In this document: positions 11,290 to 23,100 of the stretch, in pieces | Numbering within the stretch: position 1 is the first letter of the stretch | Layout: each line of letters opens with the position of its first letter | NCBI GenBank assembly: GCA_021442155.1 | Contig: CM038225.1 | Location: forward strand, 79,930,925 to 79,994,924 | Direction of reading: 5' to 3' | Length of the DNA stretch: 64,000 bases | Origin: Cymbidium sinense | Lineage: Eukaryota; Streptophyta; Magnoliopsida; Asparagales; Orchidaceae | Made by a program: the position numbers and the translations under genes | Notes under the pieces: model-generated | The model's input: only the letters and a program-made list of their open reading frames with translations | The model's database searches: none | Told to the model about the DNA's origin: nothing

Positions 11290-11700
11290 GCCAAAGTTTG
11301 AATACAAAAGAAATAGAAAAAGAAGAAAAAGAAAAAGAAAAAGAAAAAGAAAAGAAAAAAAGAAAGTGCAAGTGTGCGAGAAAGAGACACCGAGGAAGAG
11401 GTAGAGCCGCATGTTACATTCTACCCAGAGTTCATTCCACCATACATACATATGGGTAAAATGACTTAACCTCCACTAGGTAGAGGTAGAGGTAAATATA
11501 GAGGTAGTTCCAGAGGTGGAAGACCCCCTGGTTAGAGGCTAGCCAATAGGGGCTATGTTCTAGTTCACAAGAGTACTCTTGCTATTCATATGGACTTGGA
11601 ATCTAGCTCAGAGGATGAGTCTCATGTGAGCATACCATCCAATCCCTCTTAGCAGATTTCATTAGAGGTGATACTCAAGCTAGACAGTGGCGAAGACTAA
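11290..11700 (+). pseudogene. Lys/Glu-rich tract and RGG-rich linker between protease and RT of E1
   Basis: A purine tract (11305..11375, GAAAAA-type units coding for alternating Lys/Glu) is followed by a peptide with GRGRGKYRGSSRGGRPPG character (11477..11530) and an acidic end, ESSSEDESHV (near 11602). The same order occurs in E2 (26455..26860, reverse) and E3 (54530..54960). RGG/GRG repeats are generally RNA-binding. In this family they lie after protease rather than in the nucleocapsid, whose zinc knuckle is separate. An antisense ORF here (11188..11451) is a shadow of the purine tract. Confidence 0.65.
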
Positions 11701-11794
11701 GCCTCTAAGAAAAGCACAAAATTTGAGTTCAGTTACATTATTGCTTAAATAACTTTAAATTGCTTAGCTCTAACCCCTTTCTTTAAAAATTTGA

Positions 11795-12497
11795 GGGTTT
11801 GGTAGTTAAGGAAGCCCCTAGATCTTCCATGGATGTTAAGCTAAAGAGATTCCTATTGGGATCATCATCCTCAAGTATAGAAGAAGATGTAATACTTGAG
11901 AATGATTCATATAAAGATTTAATAGAATTACCTTTTTATTGGTACTCGTCTTGTGTTTATAATCTTACAAAGAAAGGTTTAATTCCTTACACATGGTCTA
12001 GGCACAGATCGAAGTATTTCGAGAAGCTATGGGATAATAAAGGTAGGGATGCAATATCAAGACCAGGACTAGAATTCGATCTAGGGGGTCTAGTCGATGA
12101 TGATAGTTACTGCTTAGTTGTCACCAATCATCTAGAATCTGATAGGATCTTTTCAAACCAAGCTAACTCTTACGAGAAGCTGTGTTTAGAAACTTCAGAT
12201 AATCCTGATGATCTTCAAATCAAACATGCACCTCCAAAATTTGAAAAAGAAATCAATTCAACCATCGACAAGATTAAAGAAATAAACCTCGGAATAAAAG
12301 AAGATCCACGCCCCACATACATCAGTTCTCTGTTGAATGAAGGAGAAACCAAAGACTTAGTTAGGCTATTAACTGAGTTTAAGGACTACTTTACATGGAA
12401 CTATGAAAAGATGCCCTGATTATCTCCTGACGTAGCAGTCCACAAATTAGTAATAGACCCTAACTCTAGCCCTATCAAGCAAGCTCCTAGATGCATC
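11795..12497 (+). pseudogene. Pre-RT linker of E1, ending at a deletion joint
   Basis: An open frame from 11799 to the TGA at 12417 matches E3 55024..55690 and E2 25700..26345. It starts VVKEAPRSS, has an acidic Ser-rich segment, a WSRHRSKYFEKLW block (near 11995), and ends with the DLVRLLTEFKDYFTWNYEKMP block (12355..12416), the sequence that precedes RT in Tat-type polyproteins. After a stop it reaches KQAPR (12476..12490), the first part of the RT fingers. At about 12497 it then jumps to the middle of RNase H. Everything between, including the primer-grip and YxDD parts of RT, is gone. Confidence 0.8.
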
Positions 12498-13173
12498 CCA
12501 AAAGCTACGACATTACATGTTTTCTCATAAGGTAAACTTGATTTCAAGAACCAATCTGCTACAGTATCTCATGACAGAGCTGATGTTATCCAGATGGTTG
12601 GCACATTGGTCCATGATTCTCTCACAGTTTGATATTACATTTGTACCCCTCCGTGCGGTGAAAGGGCAGACACTATCAAATTTCTTAGCATCACACCCAC
12701 ATCCTACTGATTTCTCACTTAGTGATGACCTCCCTGATGAACAAATCATGAACTTAGGGGACACTAGCATTCACCATTAGGAGATGTATTTTGATGGTGT
12801 AGCTTCCTTTCAAAAAGGAGAACCATGATCTACTCTTCCAGGAAAGGCAGGAGTAGGAATCGTCCTATTAACTCCAGATCGCAATATGATGAGATTCTCA
12901 TATTATCTCTCCAATCCATGCTCCAAAAATGAAGCTGAGTATGGGGATTTGATTGGTGATCTAGAGGTAGCTATTATAGTGTGTGTCAAAAATATTAACA
13001 TCTACAGGGATTCTCAGCTGGTCATCAACCAGATTGCTGGGTCCTATAAGGTTCTAAAACCTAAGATTCGTCACTACCATGAATACACCATGAAGCTGTT
13101 GGCCCAAATCCCTGAGGTCACCATCTGCAAGGTACCTCAAGGAGAGAACATAGTAGCAGATGCTTTGGGCTAA
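12498..13173 (+). pseudogene. RNase H remnant plus second (archaeal-type) RNase H of E1
   Basis: The joint brings in the C-terminal half of the RT-linked RNase H (FSHKVNLISR to LPDEQIMNLG). A second RNase H follows, from MYFDGVASF (12784..12810). Its acidic residues are still readable: Asp (12793..12795), Glu in NEAEY (near 12932), Asp in YRDSQLVINQ (13009..13011) and Asp in VADALG (near 13159). This extra domain is the hallmark of the Tat lineage. A TAA soon after 13171 ends the frame; the linker to integrase (13186..13383) continues in the same order. Confidence 0.82.
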
Positions 13174-13185
13174 ATCGCCAAGAAG

Positions 13186-14574
13186 TTGGCATGTCCTGAA
13201 GATGAGTCCATTCCAATAAGGGTCCAAAAGAGACAAGTCTTATCTCTTATTGATCCGGAACTCATCGAGAGATTTTCTCTTGAAGGGGAGGTTGTCATTG
13301 CCAAAAAGGACAAGGAGCTGGATTGGGGGCAGCCATTCATAGATTACTTGAATACAGGCAAACTATCTCAAAAGAAATCATAAGCCCATCAGATGAAGCA
13401 AAGAGCACTCTTCCATTCCCTCGTGGATGGCACCTTATACCGACGGTCTTTTGATCAAATGTGGTTATGTTATTTAGACAAACACAAAGCTTGTAAGATT
13501 GTCACTGAGGTAGACTCAAGTCTATGCGGAGCGCATCAATCTAGTCCAAAGATGAAAGCAAAGATCAAGAGACTAAGGTACTATTGGCCTTCGATGATTA
13601 TAGACTGCATGGATGTAGCTAGGAGATTCCATCAGTGTCAGATACACAGTGTAGTCTTGTACCAACCACCCAACATTCTATATTCTACATTGGCCTCATG
13701 GCCATTCGAGTGTTGGGGTACTGACATAATGGGTCTGATTGATCCTCCTTCTTCTAAGGGTCATCGTTTCATCCTAGCTGCCACCAACTACCTTTCCAAG
13801 TGGGCGAAGGTAATGCCACTTAGAAAGGTCACAACTCAGCATGTACTCCAGTTCTTCAGGAATCATATCACATATATGTTCAGGGTGCTTTGATGACTTA
13901 CATCTAATAATGGCACTGCATCCAAAAGCACCAAGATCAATAGCTTCACCAGGAGACATAATATAGATTATAGATACTCCACTATCTGCTATCCCAGGGC
14001 GAATGGTCTAGCAGAAGCATTCAACAAAACTCTCATCCAAATACTAAAGAAGACACTCAATGATAATAAATGATAGTGGCATGAGCAGCTAGTTGAAGCC
14101 TTGTGGGCATACCACACCACATATAGAATTCCAACCCAATCTACCGTGTTCTCCTTAGTGTATGGGTCTAAAGCCATTCTACCATTAAAAGTTCATCTCC
14201 CATCACTAAGGATAGTAATGGATAGTAAAATCACTACTGAGCAGAACGCTAGGTAATCGTTAGAAGAGCTCGAAGGTTTGGAGGAGAGACGCCTACGAGC
14301 ATGCTAGAACCTCGAGTTGTACAAAACCAAGATGATTCAAGCTCACAACTAGCTGATCCACCATAGAGAATTTCAAGTAGGAGAGCTTGTTTTAACTCTA
14401 AGGAGATCGATTATTGCCCGTTGAAAGATGGGAGGCTAGTTTGAACCCAATTGGGAAGGCCCTTTTGTCATAGAAAAGGTCTACCAAGAGGATCTTACCA
14501 ACTTATTAATTGTAAAGGAGAATGTCTGATGCTTCTAATCAATGGGCTCTATTTGAAAAAAATATTATCCATAA
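13186..14574 (+). pseudogene. Integrase region of E1, broken
   Basis: After a linker (13186..13383) the integrase begins near 13393. The zinc-binding N-terminal module keeps its HxxxH part (AHQSSP area near 13530), but the first Cys of CxxC is Phe (TTC, 13627..13629; RRFHQC). The core has GTDIMG (first Asp, near 13720). The second catalytic Asp is Asn (AAT, 13906..13908, where E3 has GAT). The Glu in LAEAFNK (near 14016) is present. The C-terminal GPY/F module reads EGPF (14455..14466). The expected end is TAA at 14572..14574, one base out of frame. Two substitutions in metal-binding or catalytic sites plus several stops make it inactive. Confidence 0.85.
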
Positions 14575-17135
14575 AATCATGTTTAAAAATAATTATCTTC
14601 AAAAATTTTATTCTAATTCATCAAAATATTCCCTTTATTTGAAGCATTGTTTGCTTGTTTGCAAATCTACCACAATATGTTTAGGGTAAGTGTAAGAGAA
14701 CCCAAGAGGCATCTTATCCTTCTTTCACAACATGAACACAAATTAAACATGATTCCCCCAGCGCTACAAGAGTAGGTGTAATTGAACCCAAGAGGCATCC
14801 TATTTCGACAAGCACGGCTAAGTTAGGTGTAAGAGAACCCAAGCAACATCCTTTCCTCCTTTAACATAAACACAAACACATATGTTTTTTCTCGGGCTAT
14901 TTTGATGTGGGAGCAAGCCCCCTGTGGCACTCACTCATTAGTTACTCTAAGTCGGGCTGACATGCTACCATGCTAGTCTGTCACCCCAATTATCACTTGT
15001 ATGGTGGATGTGAGTCCCGACACTTTCTTCCTAACTTAATCATTACAAACTGATGAGCACCTTATTAGTTTGGTAGACATCACTGCACAATCAGTAAGAT
15101 ATCTCATGTTGACTCTGTTTAAGAGGATGTAAGCCTACACACTTTCTTCTTGAACTAACCTTCATGCACTGACTAGGTCAAGAATACTTGAGGTTTAGGA
15201 TAATTCCCCCAATGGATCCTTTCCTCTTGACTACCTTTGAGTTGATATAAGTCACCTAGTGGCATTCACTCAGAAGTTGACTTAGGTCAGACAGCACCTA
15301 TCGAGCCAAAGATAGACTATCCCAACAATCAGTTTCATTGTAGGAGGATGTGAGTCTGCGATGCTTTCATCCTAAGCTGATTGTTGCAAACTGACGGGCA
15401 CCTTAGGCTAATTTGATGTTCGCTACATTAACAGCGACTCACCCGGTAGATAGATCACTCTTAGCAGATATGAGTCCCCGTGCTTTCTCCTTGAGTTGGC
15501 CACCGAATACCTATAGACATTATCTTCTTCATGGTTCTGGATAAAGCCCTTAGTGGCCCCTCCCCTGTGGGCACTCTACTTGGATTATGTCTTTCGCAAC
15601 CCCATTTAGACACTACCTAGGCTACTCTTGGATTGGACAGTCTCCCTTTCCTAGTAGCCACCCCTGTGGTTGGAGAATTTGTTCAGCGGATGCACAGATT
15701 CTCCCTTGGACCAATAAATTTGAGATAGGTCTAGGCTGATAAAAGCTCCTTTTCATTATGTTCCCTTGTAAACCAATATGGTCCACTATAAACAAACAAA
15801 CAAATAAATAAATTTATTCATTTATGGATTAGGAATTCAAGCCCCCAGCGGCCCCTTTCACAAGCAGACATCCTATCATTAGGGCTGTGTTAGCAAAACT
15901 CCCTATAGGAATTGCCTGACTACACTTGAGTTGAGATAAGTCCCCGGATTAGCACTCTCTTAGTAGTCACCCTTAGGTCAGGTTCAATCTGCTTTGCTAC
16001 AAACAGGTTACCCTGGCAGTCATTTCGCTCTGAAAGATATAAGTCTACTACGCATTCTTTCTAGCATGATTACTGCAAACCAACGGGTAGCCCTAGGTCA
16101 GGTTGACATGTTATCTTGCTAATGTGTCGCCCCAATGATCTTTTACTCCGGAAAGATGTGAGTCCCCGTGCTTTCTTCCCTAAATTGGCCACTGCAAACC
16201 GAAAGGCACCTATTTGGTTAGATAGCTCTTTCCTTCGGCCGGGAAACTACTCCCTTTGGATTGGTAAATCAGGCAGCCAAAACACGGACCTACTAGTCGG
16301 TCCCCTCGATGGGATCCATCAAATATAATTAAAATAAAATTAAATTTAACTATCTTTGAGCTGATTTAAGTCCCCCAGTGGCATTCACTCAGTAGTCAGC
16401 CTAAGGTTGGGTCCGATTTGTTGTGTCACCAACAGATCACCCCCGCGACTGATCCCTACTTTGGAAGATGTAAGTTTTCTATACTTTCTTCCTAGTATAG
16501 CCGCTGCACACCTAAAGGCAACCCATTTGGTTGGATAGTCTTACTATATGGTTGGTAGACTACCCCTTTAGATTGGTAAATTTGAAGTAAGCCAAGACCA
16601 ACATGGCCCCTACTTAGTGCGGTCCATCGCAAACAGATAGGGTCCATCTAAAAAATTCAAAATTTAAAATCTGAAACAAAACCAACCAACCTCCCCAGTG
16701 GAGTTAAGTTAAATAATCAAATCGACCAGCTTCTCCTCAATGAGATACAAATCTTTCCAATTTCTCCAATGGAGTCAATTCAATCCAACCCAAACCTGCT
16801 CCCCTCGTGGAGGGTTTACATTTCTATCCCCAGTGGATTCCAAATTCTAATCCCCAATAGATTTCACAACTTCTTATCCCGGTGGATGGCAGACCTTATC
16901 CCTTAGTGGAAGGCTCACATATTCAGTCTCTAGTGGATTCCTCCTTCACTCTCTTATGACTTTGACATAAGTAGAGTTGCATTACACTAAGATTTTGATT
17001 CCTTCTACACCTCGGGTTTAGGAGTAAATCATTTCTGTTAGTGCTTGCAATCGTTCAAACATTGTGGATTGTCTCAGTCAACACCAATATGTGCGGTATG
17101 CCTTGTCAGTCACACCACTTCTATTAGGTTCCCTT
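14575..17135 (+). repeat. 3' untranslated region of E1 with degenerate tandem repeats
   Basis: No ORF is credible in this 2.6 kb. Three copies of a GGTGTAAGAGAACCCAAGAG-type unit come first (near 14684, 14776, 14824). Then follow about seven units beginning GATGTGAGTCCCCGTGCTTT or close variants (near 15007, 15127, 15347, 15469, 16039, 16154, 16467). Interleaved are GAGTTGATTTAAGTCCCC units and 'ttggtaaatc' segments. E3 has the same arrangement at 58849..61682. Tandem repeats between pol and the 3' LTR are a known trait of Tat/Ogre elements and a known source of satellites. Confidence 0.82.
16691..16940. repeat. Nine short TCC(N)GGA palindromic motifs before the 3' LTR
   Basis: Variants of CTCCCCAGTGGAG recur every 25-40 bases: 16691, 16732, 16763, 16801, 16827, 16851, 16877, 16899 and 16927. 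Each can form a small stem (for example CTCC/GGAG). The corresponding stretch is deleted in E3 and outside the window for E2, so conservation cannot be judged here. Confidence 0.6.
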
Positions 17136-20100
17136 TGTTGACCTCACTTTTGGAGTGAGCTCTAAACTTCTCCATCTTAGACATAGGACTCCTCTAGACA
17201 CTAAGAGTTCCTTAGTCTTGAGACACTCCTAGTGATTAGGTGAACACTTAACCTAACCCTAGAGACTTAGAAGAGTTAGCCATAGGAATATGTTATGCCT
17301 TAAGGGTTTAGGAGGACTTGCCTACCCTATAGCTTGAACCCAATCCTTGCTTCCTTCTTTCAAATCAAACCTAAAATTTAAATCCAAATTCTAAAATCCA
17401 ATTCATGAATCAATTTCAAATCAAATGATTGAAACCTATGATTGAATTCAAATCCCAAAAATCTTTCCTAAGCCCTTTGATTTCATCTTATGGACTTAGC
17501 ACAAACCAAATCCAAATCACTTCAAACTCAAATGATTTTCTCATAACCTATTTATATCTTCATTTATATTCACAAATATAAATGAAGTATAAATTCAAAT
17601 AACCACAACTAAACCCAAAATTATGCAAAAATCCAACATTTATCCTTTATGCTAATTTCTTGGATTTAGCCAAATCCTTCTCAAATCAATCCAAACCCTT
17701 GGAATTTCTCTTCAAACAATCACCCCTTCAATCACTTGCCCAAATATAAACATAAAATACAATCACCAAACAAAAATCAAACTAACCCAAGTCAAACCCA
17801 TGTTCATCCTTTTGACTTGAAATAATCACATGAACCAAAACCCATTTGACTCTAAAACACTTGCAATTGAATTTATATTTCCATAATAAGTCCATATGTT
17901 AGTTCAACCAAACTTCAATCAAGCCTTGATCAAACCAATTAACCCATTTAGGCTCACTTGACCTAAAGTAACCTAAAGGACCTTTTTGAGCCAAATTATA
18001 ATCCAACCCAAATTGGATTGAACTAAGCCCATCTGAGCCTTATATTGTGATCAACAATCATCCTAGAATGATCAATTACTCAAATTGGGTCAAACTAAGT
18101 CAAACCTAGCCTTTGACCATCAACATTTAGCCCAAATTAAACCCAAACTAGCTAAAATCCATCATATGCTAAATTGATTGAAACCAATGAACCAAACCCA
18201 TTCATAATCAATGATTGAACATGACCAAGCCATCAATTGAGCCAAATTAAGCCTAATTAGCCACTTGACCTAAGTTGACCCAAATTGACCTAAAAGCCAA
18301 AATAGTTCAAATCTTGATCTAAGCCAAATTAATTGCAACCAATCTGTAATTCATTCCAAATCACTTGTTGAACTTGTCCAAAGCTTCAACTGACCAATTA
18401 GACCCAACCTAGCCCAATTGACCATGAACCCAACTTAACCTAAAGGGTCAAATCAACTTAAAATCAAACTAAATCAAAATTTATTAAAACCAAAGCTTTT
18501 AATTCATTTCAAATGATCAACCAAGCATAAACCAACCCATGACCTAACCCAATTAGGTTAAATGGGTCAAATTGGTCAACTTGACCCATTTAACACAAAT
18601 GAACCTAAATAAACCAAAACCAAATCTAAACCAAATTGAACTAAACCAATGATACCCATAGGCTCCAAATGATCATTTGAACTTGACCTAACCCATAGTT
18701 TGACCCAATTTGACCAATTGGTTAACCTAACCCAATTTGACCCAAGTTGACCTAAATGGGTCAAATTGAGTCAAATCAAGTCAAATGAACTCCAAATCAC
18801 TTGAAATTTGTCCCAACCCATTTTCAAATTATTTCAAATCTTCCAAATCAAACTCATAGCCAAATAACCACTTTGCCCTTAGGTCAAAGGGTATCCTATG
18901 ATCAAATTCACTTAGAATTTGGCCATTCCTTTTCTAAGGCCACTTGGCTTCCTTCTATTAGTCTACATGGGCACCAAGGAAGGTGGTGAACATGACCCAA
19001 TGAGCTTGGGTCGGCCATGACCCAAGGTAAGGCCAAACTGATCTCCCCAATCACATTTGAACACTTGAATCACCAAATCCACTCACCACTCACATGGACA
19101 TCCACTCTCCCTCACTCCACTACCCAAAATGACCCATGTGAGATGTTTTGCAGCTCAAACTGTGCCTCCAATCCAAGCCATTAAGCCAAAATAACAAATT
19201 AGCCTCTCACCATCTGATCAGTGAGATTCTCACTACCACAAAATCCATTCCCCAGAGCTAAAGAAGTTGAATCGAAGCCTCCCAAGCTTTTTGAAGCCAT
19301 TCTTGAGCTCCATCATTACCCATTTTCAATTTTACTCAAACCCAAAACAGGGGAGATAAACTCAAAAGCTAATTCACTCAATTATCAACCAAAATCAAAT
19401 TAACCTTGCACACACCATCCTTGGACCTCGTCGAGCTCAATTGAATCATTTCCCAAGTTTCCATGCCAAGGGAAGTACCATTTCAATCAAGGCCAATCAC
19501 CATTGAAGGAGAGTTTGGTCAACCGAGCAAACTGCTTCAAATCAAGGCCAGATTCCTTCAACAGGGCATCATCTCTACTAGACGAAGCTACCTCCTCCGT
19601 TGGAAGCGCCGGTGATAGCCTCTGATGAGGTAATTGCTTAAAATTGTAGCTATAGGAAATTTTAGTTTGTCCTTTTTGAACGAAATTGTCATCCCATGTA
19701 ATCTTGGCCATTGGATGTGCATCCCCCCTCCCTTCGAAGGTGTGGGATCATTTTGATCCCAATCTGAGCTAGGGTGAGCTCGAATTGAATGAGTAAAGAT
19801 GAACCATGTTCATATCTCATCACTCCGGAGGAAGGATCATGCATCCGTTCCCGCAGATTGGAACGACGGATCGATCGCGAGATCCTCATTCCTTCATAAA
19901 GCGAGATTGATCTGGAGAAAGCGTCCGTGGCCTGACTCCGACAAATGTGACAACTTAAATGACCTATCTTGTCATGCCACGTGGCAAGCGCGCATCAGCT
20001 GCCACGTGGTCCGATGGGATTAGGGGTTTAATTAGGCTTAATTAATCAAATTTTAATGGTGGAACTTTCAAAATTCATAACTAATTATAGGAGAATTCAA

Positions 20101-23100
20101 AAAATACAAATAAATACTCATTTTAAAGATAATTTAGAGAAGAATAATAAAAAATTAAAATTAATTAATTTTGAATAGTGATTTTAACTCAATTTAAGTT
20201 TTATTGAAAATATAATTAAGCTAATTACTCTCTAATTAATCTAGAAATTAATTCCAAACTTTCTGAGATTAATTAGTGAAATGACCTCTGCCTCCCATGA
20301 TTTTCTTGTAATTTATTGCTTAATTAATTAGGGAAATTACTTATTTCATTCTTAATCACTCTCTTAATTAATTAAATGATTAATTAACATGTTAAACAGT
20401 GATAAATTTATTAATTAAGCTTGTTAATCATCATTAAACAGTGAATGGCCATAGGGATTTAGATTAGGACTTCTTTTCCAATCTTTTCCCTTAAGTCTAT
20501 TTCATTTGGATAACACTTAATCAATTTGCAAATAATTAATGGCTTAATCACTTCATTAAATAGTTTAATTAATAAAACTCAAAACTAAATCATTCTAGAA
20601 CTTAATCATTAAATTTTTGGGTATATTGTTAGGTGTTCAATAACCTAAGAGCATTCAAAGAAAATTATAATCAAACTACATGTGTAGGAGGGTTATAAAA
20701 GTACTTAATCAAACCCTTTAGCTTAATTAACTAATAATTATGAGCCAATTGCATTAGCCCCCTTTATTTATTAGGTGAATTGATGATTTAATTTCTATGT
20801 GGTTGCATATCATATGTTGGCTCATAATTACTTGGATAATTATGTTAAAGTGGTATAGGTAAGGGATAATTAATGGATTTAATTTAGACCTTAACCTAAT
20901 CAAAATATAAAATTAACTTAATTTTTGTAAATTAAACCAAACCAATTCACACATGAGGGGAATGGGTTAGGATTAGTAAACCTTTCTCATATCTCCTAAG
21001 TCAAATCAAATTCAAAAATAAAATTCTCCTTAAAGAATTTTGATTCATTTTAAATAATCTTATTTTATAGGATTGTCCTTAGGAATTAATTAGGGTGAAT
21101 GAAGTCATGTGCTTACATTTCTTTATTTCTTTCCAATCTTGTTAAATATTGTTTGCCATATGAAATCATGCATTCATTTCTTTTAAAAATTAATTAAAGT
21201 AAATGTTTCCTTTTATGTCAAATTGCATGTGTTGGCTAAAATTAAGAATATGAGTGGCTATTATCACTATTAAAACAAAAAATATTTTTTAAAACTTATA
21301 AATCAAAGATTATAAATGAAGTGATGCTAGTTATAAATATTTATAAGCTTGCATGTGGTGATAGGATAAGATGTTTATTATGAAGTTCTCCCCCCTTCTC
21401 TTAATATGCATTCACATAGGATTTGCAAGTGTATAATTCATTTGAAAAGAATACATCACTTGCCTAAATCTATTCCTATGAATCTCTATATTAAGACTAA
21501 AGAAGTTCCTTCATATTACACATGTAAATCTTACAACCAAATCAAACATAATCTCTTGCATGATTCCTTATCCATCTAGTTCTTTTTGTACATCTATATG
21601 TATCTAAGAAAGTTGTATATAAGTCTAGACATCCCAGGGCTACGAGGCTTTAAGTAGCCCCAATTAGGTCTTGTACCTTACACCCCTAGTATAGAAAATA
21701 ATGGTGTCGTACTCACTTATAACTTTAATACATGTGGATGTGCATTTAGCTAATGGATAAAGGTGTCCCTCTTTTCTACATAACAAAGGCATGCATTAAT
21801 AGAATATCCAAATTTTCAAATCACATCTTTTTGCATTCATCATCAAAGTGTGCTAAGATTTGCATTGCATGTATAGGTATGCTTAGGATTATTCATATGC
21901 ATGGTATACATGGTGGAAAGAAATGAATGGGTGTGTGTTATGTGTAGTAATCCACCCTAACTAATCCTAAGATACCTTTCTTATTGAATAGGACTATTTA
22001 GAGTAAATATAAACTTAGGAGTAATTAAAATACATAATAAATCATTCACTAAAGGAAATTCATTAATGAATCTACCTTAGAAATGCTTTAAGGTAGGGAT
22101 GAAAGAGAGCCCTCCTCTCTTTTCTTCTCTTCACAACATTTAGTCACTAAATGTAGGTTCATTCAAATCAAGTTACCAATTAAAATTGACAAGTCAACTA
22201 AATCATTAAAATTGAAACTACCATTTAAATTGAACTTCTCACATTTATAAATTTTAAACCTTAAAGCCTAGCTAAGACATGCCGCATAAGCCTTAAATGT
22301 CACACACATTAGACTAATTCACTACTTCTAGCTCTATGATAGGGCGATGCATGATTTGATTTATGATAATGATGTAATATTTTAGACTGGATGTTAGGGT
22401 GTATGTGCATAGACCGGATGATAAGGCGATCTTAGCCTAATCATGTCTTCTGCAGGGGATTGTGTTTAAGGGGCGCTGTAATAAAAATATAAATGCTTTT
22501 GTTGTGTAGGTTGCTTATACCCCTAAGCATAGTTTAAATTAGGATAGGTGGGCTTGGTTACCCATGTAGTAAGTCCAAATTATTCTTATAACTGCTTGAG
22601 TTATATGGTGTGTTTAGCTAACATTTGTCTTATAGGTGTAGTAAGATTTACTTTCCTTCCTTTTAATGTAATTTTTGCATGAGGATTAGGATAAGTGTTA
22701 TGCGGACTAAGGTGAACATTATTTATAAGACCATGTCTTATATACCATGTGAAGCCTTGGAGCAAACTGCATCCCAAGTCAAACCAAAAGAAAGAAAGAA
22801 ATGGAGCAAATCAAGATGAAGGAATGAAGGACAACGAGTGAAGAATAAAGGATGAAGAATGAAGACCCCCATAACACTTATTATTTCATAATTATAATTA
22901 TTCATTTATAATTTGGGTTGTATAACGGTAGAGCTCGACTACCCTTTTTTTCAAGTTGTATGGTGGAACCCTACCACATCGGCCTTTTATTCTTTTATGC
23001 TGATTTTATAAATTGATTGATGTTATGTTTATGATTGCGTAATTAGGATGACATGATTTTCCTAGTTTCTTAATTATTTGTTGATTGTTGAATGGCCTGG

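Noticed and set aside
10729..12419. Intron between protease and RT, as described in some Ogre elements
   Set aside because: The protein-like sequence continues through the RGG linker and pre-RT linker in all three copies; no convincing splice-site pair was seen by eye.
14575..17135. Possible env-like or extra gene after pol
   Set aside because: The region is tandem repeat with only short non-conserved ORFs in both E1 and E3.
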